Assembly: GCA_020736575.1 (NCBI GenBank) | Contig: JAGPYM010000006.1 | Coordinates: 992,001 to 1,056,000, forward strand | Direction of reading: 5' to 3' | DNA: 64,000 nucleotides | From: Thelonectria olida | Taxonomy: Eukaryota; Ascomycota; Sordariomycetes; Hypocreales; Nectriaceae | Shown: positions 43,016 to 55,448 of the stretch, piece after piece | Layout: each line of letters starts with the position of its first letter | How positions within the stretch are numbered: the stretch's first letter is position 1 | The notes under the pieces: generated by a model | Database searches by the model: none | Told to the model about the DNA's origin: nothing | The model's input: only the letters and a program-made list of their open reading frames with translations | Program-made: the position numbers and the translations under genes

Positions 43016-45327
43016 TTACAGACCCATTCCCTTCTTATCACAGTACCCAGGCGCCTTAGGCTCGGCATTAGCCCAGCTCATGACCGTCAGACTGGTCGTG
43101 TATGCCATGGCCACGAAGCCAAAGACACATAGAATAATATCTGACCACTTCCAGAACTTGGAACGCGCAACCGCCTTGTAGTGAAGCATGGGCTGTGAGA
43201 TGATCGTTAGCAGAGTCGCCTGTCGGGTCGAATGGAATCACGTACCGGATAGATGTAGACAAGCGGGATGCAGGCAAAGTTGCCCACCAGGGCGACAAAC
43301 TTGTCGAGGTGTTCGGCACCACCCCACGCAATGGCTGCACATAGCATCACCACGAAGAACCGGAAGACGTTCTTCTGCCACTTGATGTAAGGATTGTACT
43401 TGCCACTGCGAGTAAACAACTCTGTCTCCGCAATACGAATTGCCGGGAAGATTTGCAGTGGCGTCGAGAGCAAAATAGCACACGAGTAGAGGAACTGAAC
43501 GCCATTGACCATCTTGTTGTCCTGGGGAAGGTTGAGCAGAACCACCGTCTCAGTGTGAGAACCGTAGGCGGCGTAAGAGATGGCACCCATGACGATGAAG
43601 AGAACAGTAATGATGATCATGACGATAAGCAGTACCTTGGGAAACTTCTGCGGATGTCGCATCGATTCCTGAACAGGGATGATAAGACCGATTCCCTCAA
43701 AGGTAAAAATCGCAGTGCCAATGAACAAAGTCCAGTCTTTTTCGTTGAACATGATAATGTCCGCAATACCCTCCAAATGGAGAGTCAACACATCGTAGTA
43801 GAAAAGGTACGCAAGGCCAACGAGAATAAAGGCATCCGCAATCAACGCAGTGAAACCCAGCTTTTCGATGTCGCGCAGAAGCGAGAATGGCAGGAAAATA
43901 ACCATCTGCATCAGAATGAGCCAAGGAATGCTGATCGAGGTTTTGCAGTTGGTCACGGCCCGGATAAAGGCCTGAAGATTCTCTGACGTGAAGACGATGT
44001 AGGCGGCAACGAAACCGATTTGGCTCAGAACAATAGATGCGAGAATGATGGTGCGCATGTATTTTCCATAGAGTGCGCCTCCCAAGTCGCCAAAAGAACC
44101 GCCAACCCTCAATTGGGTCGAAACGAGCAGCACAAAGCAGTAGTAGCTGAGCGCGGCAACTCCAAGGAGGACCAGGTTGCTGAAGAGCATACCGCCGTTT
44201 AGGTACGCGCGAGGTAGGAATAGGACGCCAGTGCCGACAAAGGACTTGAGGAGAAGGAGAGCAGCGTTCATCGGGCTGTTCTTACCACTGCCACCCCGAA
44301 CCTTTCTCCTACGTCGACGCCTTGACGGTGTCAACAAGGCACTATCCTCCATCGGCTCACGCTCCTCATCAGAGTATGCATCTGTGTCTTCACCAGAAGA
44401 AAAGTATTCATTCGGGCCGAGGTCTTCGTCGTCCTCTTCGAGCTCCTCACCCGCGAAGTGACCGTATATCGACAAGAACTCGATGAAGCTGGATGTGAAG
44501 AGTCGCTGCTGGCCGGCATTCGGAGACGCAACACCGTCTTCTGGGTGGCCTCCTTGGCCATTAGGGCTGACGGCGGTTCGGCGAATGTGGTTTCTGCGGA
44601 AGCCACCAGGAACCTTAATTGAGTTGATATCCAGCATGTCGTCCTCGGGTTCGGGCCGGCCCAAATCAAAACTTTTGCTTCGTTGCACCTTGGCCTTGGC
44701 GTCCGCCTGTTCGGACCATTTGTAAATCCCTCGAGTGACATCGCCTCCCTGCAACTGTAGACTTGAGAACTCATCGGGGTTCTCGGCAGGTTTTTTGCCT
44801 TTGTTGTTTCCTAGCAGTGATGACTCCTCTGAGGGGGCATTCTCGTCGGTGGGCTGAACTAAGTGCCGCTTAACAATCGCAGGGTCTTCGAAGGGTGCGG
44901 TCGCGTCCGTATCAGCCCGCGTCCTCGAGTTGAAAGAGCCATAGTTAGTAGGAGGACCTGAACCTCTCTGTGCAGCTAGGGCAGGAGACTGGGATCGAAT
45001 CGGAGGGGTGCCATGGCGAGGTGGAGATTGACCGAGCGAGTGGGAGAGCGCAGCCGCAAGGGCAGATACACCCGGGCCCTGGCCACCAGTGCTGTTCCCG
45101 GGCAGGGGAAGGAAGTCATCGAGAGCTTCGGACCTTGCGCCAGGTTTAGGCGAAGGAGAGGCGCCTCTTGCGGGAGGAGTGCCAATGTGAGTTTGGGGAA
45201 TAGGCGATGCAAGGCGGGCGGTAAGGTCGGCTCGAGGTACCGAGGCAGAGTATGAGCGAGAGTGGCCTGTAGCTGGCGATGCAGACCTGGGAGGCTGGTC
45301 GGGAATATTTCTCGACGGAGACGTCAT
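43016..45327 (-). CDS. avt3: Vacuolar amino-acid transporter, Avt3-like
   Basis: Exons 45327-43246 and 43192-43016 join in frame to 752 codons around a 53-base intron (GTACGT...CTCACAG). The first 360 residues are a cytosolic, Pro/Ser-rich and acidic tail. The membrane part starts at about 365 with MNAALLLLKSFVGTGVLFLP, the signature of the AAAP/SLC36-type amino-acid transporter fold, and shows about 11 spans including FTFEGIGLIIPVQESMRHP. S. pombe and S. cerevisiae Avt3 export neutral amino acids from the vacuole to the cytosol; a long N-tail is also typical there. The last exon encodes one more span and ends AEPKAPGYCDKKGMGL. Substrate specificity is an inference from the family. Confidence 0.9.
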
Positions 45328-48046
45328 CGTGAATAATGTTGAAATGAAGAGGACCTTATCGCATAGCGTCGCGCAGCAAGCGTGGAGCTGTGCTGTACGG
45401 AAGCGTGAGGGTGACTAAGAAGCCCAGGATTGATGCAAGTAAAAGAGTGTTGGAGGAGGAAGAAAACACGGAAGAAGATAGCCAGGAGGCGAGTCTCTAT
45501 GTACGAGACGAGGTCAGACGGCAGGTGAGATGGAGGTCCAGATGACGGGACCAATTGAAGTGTGTGGGAGAAGGAGCTCGTGGTCGGAGGAGCTGGACGG
45601 AGGGCTTTTTGGGGTGCTTGGAGAGATAAAGCCAGGCAGGAAGGACCGGGGGGTTGAGCCCCGATGACTGCACCTGCACGGAGAGTGGCCGTCGGCGAAC
45701 TGGGGCATCCAGCCTCCAGCTGCAGGTGCCAGGCCCTCCCCAGTGTGCAGGCATTGCAGGAGCGGCCTGGGCGCGACTACCTGCCGGGTTCTTGATCACG
45801 CAAGGTATTTATCCACTAAATTATAGTGATCTGATACATTTGATGGACGCTGCGATCTCCAGTACCGCTGACGGGGCAGGGTTGGTCTGGTGACTAACTC
45901 AGCACGCCGCCGCGAGAGAAGGTGCCCCCCACAGTGAGCTCCCGCACCTGCATTTGCTGGTTGGTGCTTGCCTCATGTGTGTAGCTCCGTGTGCCAACCT
46001 GGAAGTCCAGGTTTTACTGCCTTCGACCAGGACAAGGCTGAAAGCTCCTTCTAAAGATTGAATTAGCTGCTTCGCGAAAAACTTTGGCGTTCGAAATCTT
46101 CCTATTTACTATGAAATCCTGACCTCACATTACTCAGGTGCACAGCTAAATTGAACTTTCAAGAATTCAAGCTTGCGGTTCTTCACGTGGAGGATCCACC
46201 TCCAACCTGCGATGGAACCTCGAGGCTTTGGACGAAACCCCCACCTCGTTTCAACGCCCAATCCACGACTCGCCCGCTATCCACAGAGCCACCAGGACCA
46301 AGAGTCAGAGCGTTGGCAGAGCCGCCGCCGCCGGTGAGCTCCATCTCGTCTACCATTTCGATCCACGGATGGAACAAGAGAGAAGAATGGTTGAAGTGGC
46401 AAGAAGAGCATTGCACAAAACTTCACACCTTTTCTGGATACAGGAGGTTGACTCACATTGCTGATGCCGCGACATTAGACACATCTCGGATTGTACTCGG
46501 TGTTCGTCCAGCTTTCGGGTTCTCCGTGTGTGCGTTGTCGCATCAGAAGACTTTCTGTCCAAGTATCAGAGAACTCAGACACGAAGACAACCTTCGGCAA
46601 TACTAACGATTCGTGTTTCTTTGCTCTAATTTCATAACTCATGAACTAGTTGATGTATCAATAAACGGACGAATCCCGAACCCTGAGAATCCTACCGTTG
46701 GTGCGTCACAATCCGCCACAACGGCTCTTGCGAACATGAGTCGGGCTGGTTATGGGCCAGTCTATTATTCCGTGACCGGCACATTGGAGGGGCGGCAACC
46801 CCAAGGATGTCACACAGAAGCATCGGTTCGAAGCACATCCATCCAGCAACCATCCACCAGACACCAGGTTCGTGGAGTGACCATCTTGCCATCTTCCTGG
46901 CTCGTCTTGCCCGCACCGACCTTGTCCCAATGCCGAGACTATACTGAAGGGAGAAATGCATCACTCGATGCGGTTGGGCCGACGAGGCTGCCAATAGTGA
47001 AGGAGTGCAGTGGCACAGATTCTATCGCCAATCAAGCCCTGGGCGCAATTCTCGCTTATCACCGCTCACAAACACCAAAAAGCTGTCTGCGTCCTGTGTG
47101 ATGATATAGCCAGCATGGGTAACACAGGGCATGAGTCCAGATAACCCCATGCTCCATTATAGGCCTACGTCATTCAGCAGCGATCCCGGGCGGCGTGCAA
47201 AAGCACTGATGACCAACAGAACTAGGCCCACGCCTGAGCCCACTGAGGCCCGTCGAGTGTTGATGGGCCTGTTGGAGGCATGTGCTTCTTCTCTTCCGCT
47301 CTCCGCCCCGCTCCGCCTCCAGCCTGTCTAGCAAGCGCCCTCATTGTCAGCCAGCCCCCTCCATCCATGTGATCAAATAAAGCGAACGGACAGAGTGAGG
47401 ATGGTATTCAAGGGAGTGTGAGATCTATCCTCCCTGATCTGATATTTACAATCCGAGTGCTCCGTAACCTTACGCGTGGGGTCTATTGTTGGAATGCTGT
47501 TTGGTGACGTTGGATGGGACTCCGTCTCAAGGCAAGCCCACGGCGGCCTGGTGTTGAGTGGAGAATGGACCCCTACAAAGAGGCGTCTTAAGGTCCAACC
47601 CAACCCCGTGGTTGGTGGTTGACAGGCTGCACTTTGCATCGACAGATGCACCTAACTCGTACCCCAGTGAGAGGAGCGATGATCACTTCAAAATAGAGGG
47701 AGAAGGCCCAAATCGACTCTTGGTCTAACACAAGGCTTTGTCCCCCTGGAGTATAACTCCGACGTCAAAGCTCGACTATTTACGCTTGCGCTGCGCCAAA
47801 CTTAGCGGTTCATCTGCTCTCCGCTTCACATGAAGGGCGACTTCTATCCGTGATACATGCCACAGTACCTCCTTTAACTCTCTTTATCGTCTCCTCTCCT
47901 CACGACTTCTCTTTTCCTCCCTTGACGAGTTTTGTTTTATTTAAAGCACTCCCCTAATATCCCTCCTCATGTTCTCGTCTCCTCGGCCTTACTATCCGTA
48001 ACGACTTGTCCCGCTGGGCGGTGACGACGCTAATACCCTCGAAACA
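45328..48046. promoter_or_regulatory. Long divergent intergenic region avt3 / vhc1
   Basis: About 2.7 kb between divergent starts. The avt3 leader side (45328-45560) and the vhc1 leader side (47830-48046, strongly C/T-rich) look like 5' UTRs. In between, ORFs at 46151-46606 (151 codons; TTG-type start) and 46613-47101 (162 codons) have no recognisable motif and no splice support, so I do not call genes. A C/G-rich patch (about 45640-45780) and a PPPPVSSISS-type stretch are simple low complexity. It may hold a gene or ncRNA I cannot see. Confidence 0.35.
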
Positions 48047-51000
48047 ATGCCTCACCCACGCCTAAACGACAAGGTCAGCAATGACGGACAAGCAGGACCC
48101 GACACCGCTCGCGGTGCTGCCTTTGACGGCGATAGACGGCCATCCGTCATCATGAATGAGAATCGCCATGTCAACAAGCTCGGCACGCTATCGGGGGTTT
48201 ACATTCCGGTTTTCCTCAATATCATGAGTATTCTCATGTTCTTGAGGTTCGGTCTCATTCTTGGCCAGGTAGGCTTCTTAGGCATCCTCGGTAAGATTGA
48301 AAACTCACAGCTCACCTTAAATGTACCCGCGCTGACCATTCGCATCAGGACTCCTTGTTGTCGCCTATAGCATTGATCTGCTGACGACTCTGTCCTTGTC
48401 TGCCATCGCCTCCAATGGCGAGGTAAAGGGAGGTGGTGCTTACTACCTGATCTCTCGTTCGCTCGGCCCCGAATTTGGTGGTTCTATTGGAATCCTTTTC
48501 TTCTTGGCCCAAGTGCTGAACGCTTCCATGAACGTCGTCGGTCTGATCGATTGTATTCGCCTCAATCTAGGACCTGTGTTCCCCCAAGGGTACTGGACCA
48601 GCTACGGCCTTCAGACAGCTGCCCTCATGCTATGCACTGGATTGTGTTTTCTGGGCTCGGCAACCTTCTCCAAGGCTTCCAATGCTTTAGTTATTGTCCT
48701 GAGTCTTGCTATTGTTAGCATTCCTGTCTCTGCAATCTTCAAAACGCCATTCCGGGACGATACGTTGGGCATCGATTTCACGGGCCCGAGCTTCAACACC
48801 CTTGCCGATAACTTCCTCCCTCATGTCACCAGTCCAAGATATAAGGGCCTCGACACTTTCCGTGACCTCTTTGGTATCTTGTTTCCGTATGCCAACTCTG
48901 TCCAACCCCGCCTATATTAGGGAATGCCAAACTAACCACTCTTCAGAGCAACATCAGGGATCTTTGCAGGTGCTTCCATGTCGGGTGACTTGAAAGATCC
49001 GAGCAGATCAATTCCGAACGGGACTCTATGGGCAATGCTAACAACCTTTATTGCCTATTTTGTCGTGATCCTGTCCCTCGCCGCGAGCACAACACACGAA
49101 TCGTTTCTCGCCAATCCGAACGCCATTTCTCTCGTCAACCTGTCAAAGCCTGTAGTCTTGGCTGGGGAATGTGCAGTGACATTCTTTTCCGCCTTGATGG
49201 GTCTTATTGGCTCTGCGAAGCTTTTCCAGGCGTTTGCAAGAGACAAACTCCTCCCAGGGCTATCGCTCTTCGGCAGGGGAACAAAGCATGGTGATGAACC
49301 ATTTTTTGCGTTAATTTTGACATATGCCATCGCTCAGGTTGCTCTTCTCGCAGATCTAAACCAGATTGCTACCTTCATCTCAATGGGCTACCAGGTAAGA
49401 CGACCCTCACAGCTTACCCTTGCGGTGACTGGATCTGACTTCGTCTACACAGATGACCTTCTTTGTGATGAATCTGGCTTGTTTCTTGCTAAAGGTTGGA
49501 TCAGCTCCGAATTTCCGCCCGAGTTTCAAGTTCTTTACCTGGCAATCGGCATTCCTAGCAGGTCTTCTCTCGGCTGCCGCCATGTTCTTCATTGACGAAA
49601 CATATGCTGCCATTGCCATCACTGTGCTTGTTTTGCTCTTCTTACTCATTCATTATCTCAGTCCACCGAAGCGTTGGGGCGATGTCTCCCAGAACCTCAT
49701 CTATCACCAAGTTAGGAAGTACTTACTTCGCCTGAGACCGGAGCATATCAAATTCTGGCGCCCACACATCATTCTTCTCATCAACAACCCCCGACGTCAG
49801 ACAAGGCTGATTCAATTCTGCAACTCCCTGAAGAAGGGGTCCTTATACATCCTTGGCCATGTCATCGTAACGGACGATTTCGATTCCGGGGTTCATGAAG
49901 CGAGACTTCAGCAACACGCGTGGACACACTACATCTCCGAATTCTCCAGAATTAAGGCATTTGTACAGTTAACCATGTCTCCAACAATCACGTGGGGCAT
50001 TCGGAATTTGATCTTATCTGCCGGGCTGGGTGGAATGCGACCCAACATCGCCGTACTTGGGTTCTACAACATGGATGAGCTGCGCAAATCAAACTTGAAT
50101 GTGAGAGTGCCAGATGTGCCCGCTCCCCCGTCTGTCCAGATGCGCAGGCCGCCCAAGTCGACAGGAAAGTCGACACGGAGACGCGGTGACACATCGGCCC
50201 GCCTACTCGAAGGATTCCTTCCGACTGATGTAATTCGAACCGAAGAAATGATGTCCCCGACGCAGTACGTTACTATCTTGGAGGATCTTGCGCACAAACA
50301 CAAACTCAACGTTGCCGTGGGCTGTGGCTTTGACAAGCTGGAAACCCCGAGGAACCATGGACATGATAACAAGAAGTACATCGATCTATGGCCGATTCAG
50401 GTATCTGCACAAGTTTCTGCCGACGGAAAGAATCTGTTGACGACCAACTTTGATACATGTAAGCATATTCATCCGTTAAGTAGATTCAGATGCTCACACA
50501 TGCAGATACTCTCATTCTCCAATTGGGCCATATCTTGCATAGCGTCCGCGCCTGGAGCAGTGCATACTCACTGAGGGTCATGTTCTTTGTTGAATACGCA
50601 AACGAGGTCGAGGAAGAATTCGCGCGAGTCAGGGCGCTTTTGGAGAAGCTCAGGATTGACGCAGATATCAAGGTTTTCTGTCTCGCGTCGGGAGAACTCA
50701 ACACTTACGAACTTATCATACATGGCGAAAGTCACGACATTGACTGGGAAATCATCGTCAACGACACCCTCAAAGCAGAAGAGTGGTGGGATGATTTACA
50801 GACATTCCGGGGACAACAAGACGACATGACCCCTGTCCAGGAAGCGACTCATCTCGCTCACATCATTGACTCTACCTCTGGGCGACCAGGTATCTACAAT
50901 CCACACGAAGAAAACTACGACCGCCGACGTGCTAGTATGATTGAGATCTCAGATATTCCAAGGAGACCCCCAGTTGGCATTCTATCCAAGATGGGAGTCA

Positions 51001-52268
51001 ATATGGGGATTCACACACACCATTTACACGATGAAGCTTTCGGGGACTCCATCACAGACGATGACGAGTCCGAGATTGACGAAGTATCTTCTGCCGACTC
51101 AGATGAGGAGATGGTGTATGGGTCTGTGCCAGGGTTGATGGACGATGAGCTCGACGGTGTCGATCCTTCGAGACGGCCCCTGCTATCATCACCTCGCCAT
51201 CGTCGCAGAGGCCGGGACGACGGAGAAAGGGTCGATACGGAGGCATGGGCGCCATATGGTCAGAATCGAAGGCCTAACATCGGTAATATGTTGATTTCTT
51301 CATATGGTACCATGTCAGCCTCTCAGATCTTGATGGGCAGCGGTCCGGGAGCATCATCACAGAGACAGGTCGAGCCACGATCCACCCCAAGAACCGCGGA
51401 TGCGGGAAGTATAAACAATGAGCTAGAGGCATTCCCGTCACTGGCGCCACTAAATACGAGGGATCTTCCAACCAGAGCGAGTCGATCGCGCCAGATCAGC
51501 CCGACCAGGGAAGACACCTTGCGGCCGCTTCGTGATGGCACTACGACGCCGGCGCGGCCCAATCTGTCACGCCAATCCTCGGCTGTGCGATTTTCGAGTA
51601 GACCGATGCCAGAGACAAGGGTTACGACTGAGGGGGAGGCGTCAAAGATCAGCTTCGCGCCATCGCCATCGGAGCCTTCATCGGAAACGCCAAAAGCTGA
51701 GAGACCAATGTTTTCTCGCCAATCATCCCTGGGGAAATTCTCAAGCCGGCCTACGCCAGAGACTCGTGTCGAGAGCGATGAGGAAGAAGGCCGGATAATA
51801 TCGTTTGCCGAAGAGTCCGTCTTTCGCCCGCGCTCGGCAGGACACTCTAGACACCATTCGCGTCAGAGCTCCGCGGCTATGAGTTTTGCTCAGAGCGAAC
51901 TCAGATCGCCACTACCAGAGATGACGGAGAGACATGGACTAGATCCAAGACTAGAAGAGGAGGAGGAGGAGGATCACGATCAGGAACAGGAACAAGACCA
52001 TGCCACACCGTTTTCAGCTTCAGGGGTTGAACTTTCGTTCAATGAACTTCCCAGCAGAGCCCAGCATTTGATCCTCAATGAGCTAATGCGGCAAAACTCC
52101 AAGGACACGGCAGTGATTCTGACGACTCTGCCAATACCGTCAGAAGGCACCAGTCTCGATGAAAGTTCGACGATCCGGTACCTGTCGGATGTGGAGGTGC
52201 TCTGCAATGAAATGCCGCCAACGCTGATGGTTCTCAGCAACAATATGACGGTGACGGTAAGTCTCTGA
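48047..52268 (+). CDS. vhc1: Cation-chloride cotransporter, Vhc1-like (SLC12 family)
   Basis: Five exons (48047-48290, 48349-48886, 48947-49394, 49453-50458, 50506-52268) join in frame to 1,332 codons. The N-terminal half has about 12 membrane spans with the family's first-helix region (LGTLSGVYIPVFLNIMSILM), SLSAIASNGEVKGGGAYYLI and FAGASMSGDLKDPSRSIPNG. The C-terminal half is the soluble SLC12 domain (GHVIVTDDFDSGVHEARLQQ; VFCLASGELNTYELIIHGES). Yeast Vhc1 is a vacuolar-membrane K+/Cl- cotransporter. Between about 960 and 1240 the tail is an acidic, Ser/Arg-rich insert with two copies of a module containing SRQSS, FSSRP and PETRV. The conserved end MPPTLMVLSNNMTVTVSL follows. The length exceeds animal family members because of this insert. 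Confidence 0.92.
51540..51800 (+). repeat. Duplicated Ser/Arg module in the cotransporter tail
   Basis: Two protein-level copies of about 37 residues: LSRQSSAVRFSSRPMPETRV and FSRQSSLGKFSSRPTPETRV, each followed by an acidic stretch and a (K/R)I(I)SFA motif. At DNA level the copies have diverged, so the duplication is not very recent. RQSS and RHHSRQSS sites resemble basophilic kinase sites and could be regulatory (inference). Confidence 0.75.
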
Positions 52269-53070
52269 ACAAGGTCGGCGAGGAATGAGACAAATAGGGG
52301 GGGAGATATGGAGGAGCCAAGAGCCAATGAACGAATGCGGTGGGAGACGTCCGAAATTGGGCTGTGAGACTTGGATATACATAGCATGGCGGCATTTTGA
52401 CAGCGGAGTCTAGACTAAGACGGTGCATTCTTGACAGCTGTCGCCTGAGACCCCGACCAGCCTGCCAAGGCCGGGGGATGTTCCCGGAGGCCGTGATCCG
52501 CGTTCAACCATGTCTTAGTGCTGTGACCGTAGGCAGCATAGGGTATATCGGGATGGGGTTGATCTGTGTCCGGGACGACATGGACACTCGACGAAGACGG
52601 CCACAGCCTCGGAGACAAAGGCCTCATTTATCACCATCGATTTCGACTATCCGCAGAGGCTTTTCTGCTAGAACGAGGCTTGGATGAGGTGCATACCGCA
52701 TGCGTCTCAGGCTGAACTCGGGGGCGGCACTTTCTTTGTCTCAGTCTCACCCGCTGGCACTCAGCTACCTCAGCTTTCACTTCGGCCGCGCCAATCATGA
52801 CTCTTTCTCCACTGGGTTTCCCGAAAGTCTATCTTTCGGCGCATCCGAGCCGCAACGGGGACATGGCGTTGCGGTAGGTTTGGGCTGCGCCAACCTTGAA
52901 GTCTCGATAGACTAACTCCCAACTGCCACTCGAGGCGAAACATCTAAGACGGAGGGCCTCGCCTCGTCTTTTCCCCCAGCAAATCGCCTTGGCCGAGGGA
53001 AACGTGTTGGGTTTGATGTTTTCTTAGCCATTCGTTGCTTTGCCTTGCACGCACGTCTTTGAAGGGAATC
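52269..53070. other. Intergenic region after vhc1
   Basis: About 800 bases between two tandem plus-strand genes. It should contain the vhc1 3' UTR and the promoter of the next gene, whose leader (52880-53070) is C/T-rich. A 96-codon open stretch at 52397-52687 lacks any motif and is not called. Confidence 0.35.
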
Positions 53071-55149
53071 ATGAAGCACAGAATTCAATGCTCGACCGGC
53101 CCCAGACGAAGCAGCGAGGGCAAGATGGGCCATTCGCCCAAATCTGACGACACGACTCGTACCGACTCGAGCGGGAAGCCGCACGATCTACATGGCGCTG
53201 CGTCGAGGCAGAGGAGCAAGTCGGAATCTCAACACTCTTCGTTGACGAAACAAAAGAGCGAGGACAGGTTCAGATGGAAGTTTCGGGCCTTCAAGGGCAA
53301 GCGTGGATCTGAGTCCAAGGATAGGCCCAGAGAACTTGTCATTGTGCACACGACACATGACGAGTTGCCGCTAAAGAGCCCAATGAGACACGATACCTCC
53401 AGGCCCGACGACGACGAGAGCAGGCGTTTCATTCTGAGAACAGAGTCGGATGTATCATTGAGGGACAGGGAACTTCAGCAAACATGGCAGGACTACACTC
53501 GGGAGGTTCTCCCCAGACCATTCGATGGGCCCAATGGCATAGAAGACTCAGAGGACCTGGAATCTGAAGACTCGGACAACCCGTGGATTCTTGAGGATAG
53601 GCTCTCGGCGGCAACAGCCTTGACTACAAACATGATGGACATGCATGTCCAAGGGGTCAATCACCAAGTCGACAATGCCCCTCCAGAGAGGAGTCTCAGC
53701 AGGATGAGCAGCAGCACTACCGAGTCTGACGCATCCTCCTTGCAATCGTTCCTCGGCGAGACAGAGTTGAACCTGAACGACGACAGCGACACGGAGAGCA
53801 ATGAAGAGATCGAGGCGTCGCCTGATGAGAGCCCACGCACCGGCGTCCACCACAACTCGTGGAACTGGGCTGTTCCCATTCAACAGCCCTCAGCTCTGGC
53901 TCCAGCACCGCCCCCGAGACCCATGACAGTCTCATCCCGGCCGGCCTCGCCTTTCTCAGAGCCCAGGGCAGCCGTGGCAACTGCGAGTGCCGCTCCGCTG
54001 AGAGCAAACATGGTCATGATGCGACGGCCTTCGCGCCCCGATAACCCGTGGACGTGGAAACTACCCGCCCCGGATCCGTCTGCACCCAAAATCAACACCG
54101 TCATGGTCCGAAGACCGTCGCATGCCCAGTGGAATCCCAATTCGGCAGCTCCGTCTCCGAACTTGTCCAAACCCAACACTGTCTCGTCTCGGCGGGACAC
54201 CAAGACTGAAGAGGGCATCGATGTGCCTTCTGCCCCGGCCAGGAGCTTCTCGCGCCGGCCGTCTAGGGCTGACGAGCCAGCGTTTCGACCACCGGTTCCT
54301 CCAGTGCCTCCAGTGCCTCCGACCTCGTCGCTGGTCAGGGACATGCTGCGACGACCTTCTCGTCCCGATGAGGCGCTGTGCTCGCATCCCGTTCGTGTCC
54401 GTCAGGACAGTGTACCCGACACTCCCTGTCGGATGTGTCATTCGAGCGTCGCCGAGGCCTGGGGTGTGTGTCGGGAGTGCGAGGAAGAGTTGACACCTGC
54501 CTCCCTTAGCACCAAGTATTGGAGCCAAGCCTCGACCGAGAAGTATCATAGACTTGCGAGGAAGGGCAGTCGTCCGCCCCCCATTCAGACACACCAGGGG
54601 GGCAGGGCCAGAAACTACTCGTGCGCTTCCATGGCATCGTACAGCTCCTCGGTTGCATCTTCCATAAACACGCCGACTACCGGCAGCCTGAGTACCTCGC
54701 TGAGCACGCCCATGACGGGCTCCTTTCCAGCGTCGTTCAATCGCCTGCCGCCCAACGTGCAGTCCATAATCGCCGAGACCGAGATCAACGAGCGCTCGCC
54801 TCCCATCTCGCCCACCTGCCGCATGGCCTGCATCGAGATCGCCATCCCGCCCACCTCCACCACGTCGCTCTCCGGCATGCCGACGCCCGACCTGCTGGCG
54901 CAGTACCAGCTCGGCACGGACAACAAGTTCACCGAGCAGCAGCCCAGCAGCCTGCGCATGCGGGCCGACATGCACAACGGCGACTACTACTTTGACGCCG
55001 AGAACTTCGAGGCGGCCAAGAACCGGCCGCGCACGAAGTCGTCCGTGACGCAGGAGCAGGCCCAGGGCTTCATGGCGCGCGAGGTTGCGCTGGAGGAGTA
55101 TGATGGCATCTGGGGAGATCCGTTGAGCCCTGGGCCGGGCTGGATCTAA
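53071..55149 (+). CDS. Disordered protein with a Cys4 zinc knuckle, function unknown
   Basis: Single exon of 692 codons from ATG 53071 (an ATG at 53125 is an alternative). Most of the protein is Ser/Pro/Arg/Asp-rich and probably disordered, with a basic N-terminus and repeated (M)RRPSRPD(N/E)-type sites: MMRRPSRPDNPWTWKLPAPD, MVRRPSHAQWNP, FSRRPSRADEPAFR, MLRRPSRPDEAL. These look like short linear motifs or kinase sites. A VPPVPPVPP run precedes the last copy. About residues 452-475 contain CRMC...CREC, a compact Cys4 zinc knuckle. The C-terminal part (NVQSIIAETEINERSPPISP and YYFDAENFEAAKNRPRTKSS) looks more constrained. I do not recognise the family; a signalling or scaffold role is possible but unproven. 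Confidence 0.65.
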   Translation: MKHRIQCSTGPRRSSEGKMGHSPKSDDTTRTDSSGKPHDLHGAASRQRSKSESQHSSLTKQKSEDRFRWKFRAFKGKRGSESKDRPRELVIVHTTHDELPLKSPMRHDTSRPDDDESRRFILRTESDVSLRDRELQQTWQDYTREVLPRPFDGPNGIEDSEDLESEDSDNPWILEDRLSAATALTTNMMDMHVQGVNHQVDNAPPERSLSRMSSSTTESDASSLQSFLGETELNLNDDSDTESNEEIEASPDESPRTGVHHNSWNWAVPIQQPSALAPAPPPRPMTVSSRPASPFSEPRAAVATASAAPLRANMVMMRRPSRPDNPWTWKLPAPDPSAPKINTVMVRRPSHAQWNPNSAAPSPNLSKPNTVSSRRDTKTEEGIDVPSAPARSFSRRPSRADEPAFRPPVPPVPPVPPTSSLVRDMLRRPSRPDEALCSHPVRVRQDSVPDTPCRMCHSSVAEAWGVCRECEEELTPASLSTKYWSQASTEKYHRLARKGSRPPPIQTHQGGRARNYSCASMASYSSSVASSINTPTTGSLSTSLSTPMTGSFPASFNRLPPNVQSIIAETEINERSPPISPTCRMACIEIAIPPTSTTSLSGMPTPDLLAQYQLGTDNKFTEQQPSSLRMRADMHNGDYYFDAENFEAAKNRPRTKSSVTQEQAQGFMAREVALEEYDGIWGDPLSPGPGWI

Positions 55150-55448
55150 AAACTGTAGTGCTTTTCTATGTAATTTTGAGGATTGGCGTTGGCACACTGG
55201 GCGATGGCTTTGTTCATTATGTACAACTAGTTTCCTAAGCTTAGAATCGATTTTCTATACCATTTTCAATGCTACTAAAACTGCACTCTACTGTGAACCT
55301 GTTATCAGCAGCCTGTGCTCTCTCTTTGTGCCTCAAAAGCTTTTCGTCTCTCGTCTTATCATAATATCTTCCAGTGAACATCTCATGCATGTAGCTCTAC
55401 TCTATATCCCCATCTCTTTCTACACGTCACATCTATCTAATGCACCGT
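55150..55448. other. Convergent 3' region
   Basis: About 300 bases between converging stop codons. T/C- and TATA-rich words (CTACTCTATATCCCC near 55396) are consistent with 3' UTR and polyadenylation sequences of both genes. Nothing else is visible. Confidence 0.4.

Noticed and set aside
46151..47101. Two plus-strand ORFs (151 and 162 codons) in the avt3-vhc1 gap
   Set aside because: The first lacks an ATG at its listed start, and neither has a motif, a splice signal or conserved-looking composition.
54061..55197. 378-codon minus-strand ORF opposite the Cys4-knuckle protein
   Set aside because: Arg/Gly/Leu-rich composition typical of antisense frames in GC-rich coding DNA; no motif and no start or splice support.
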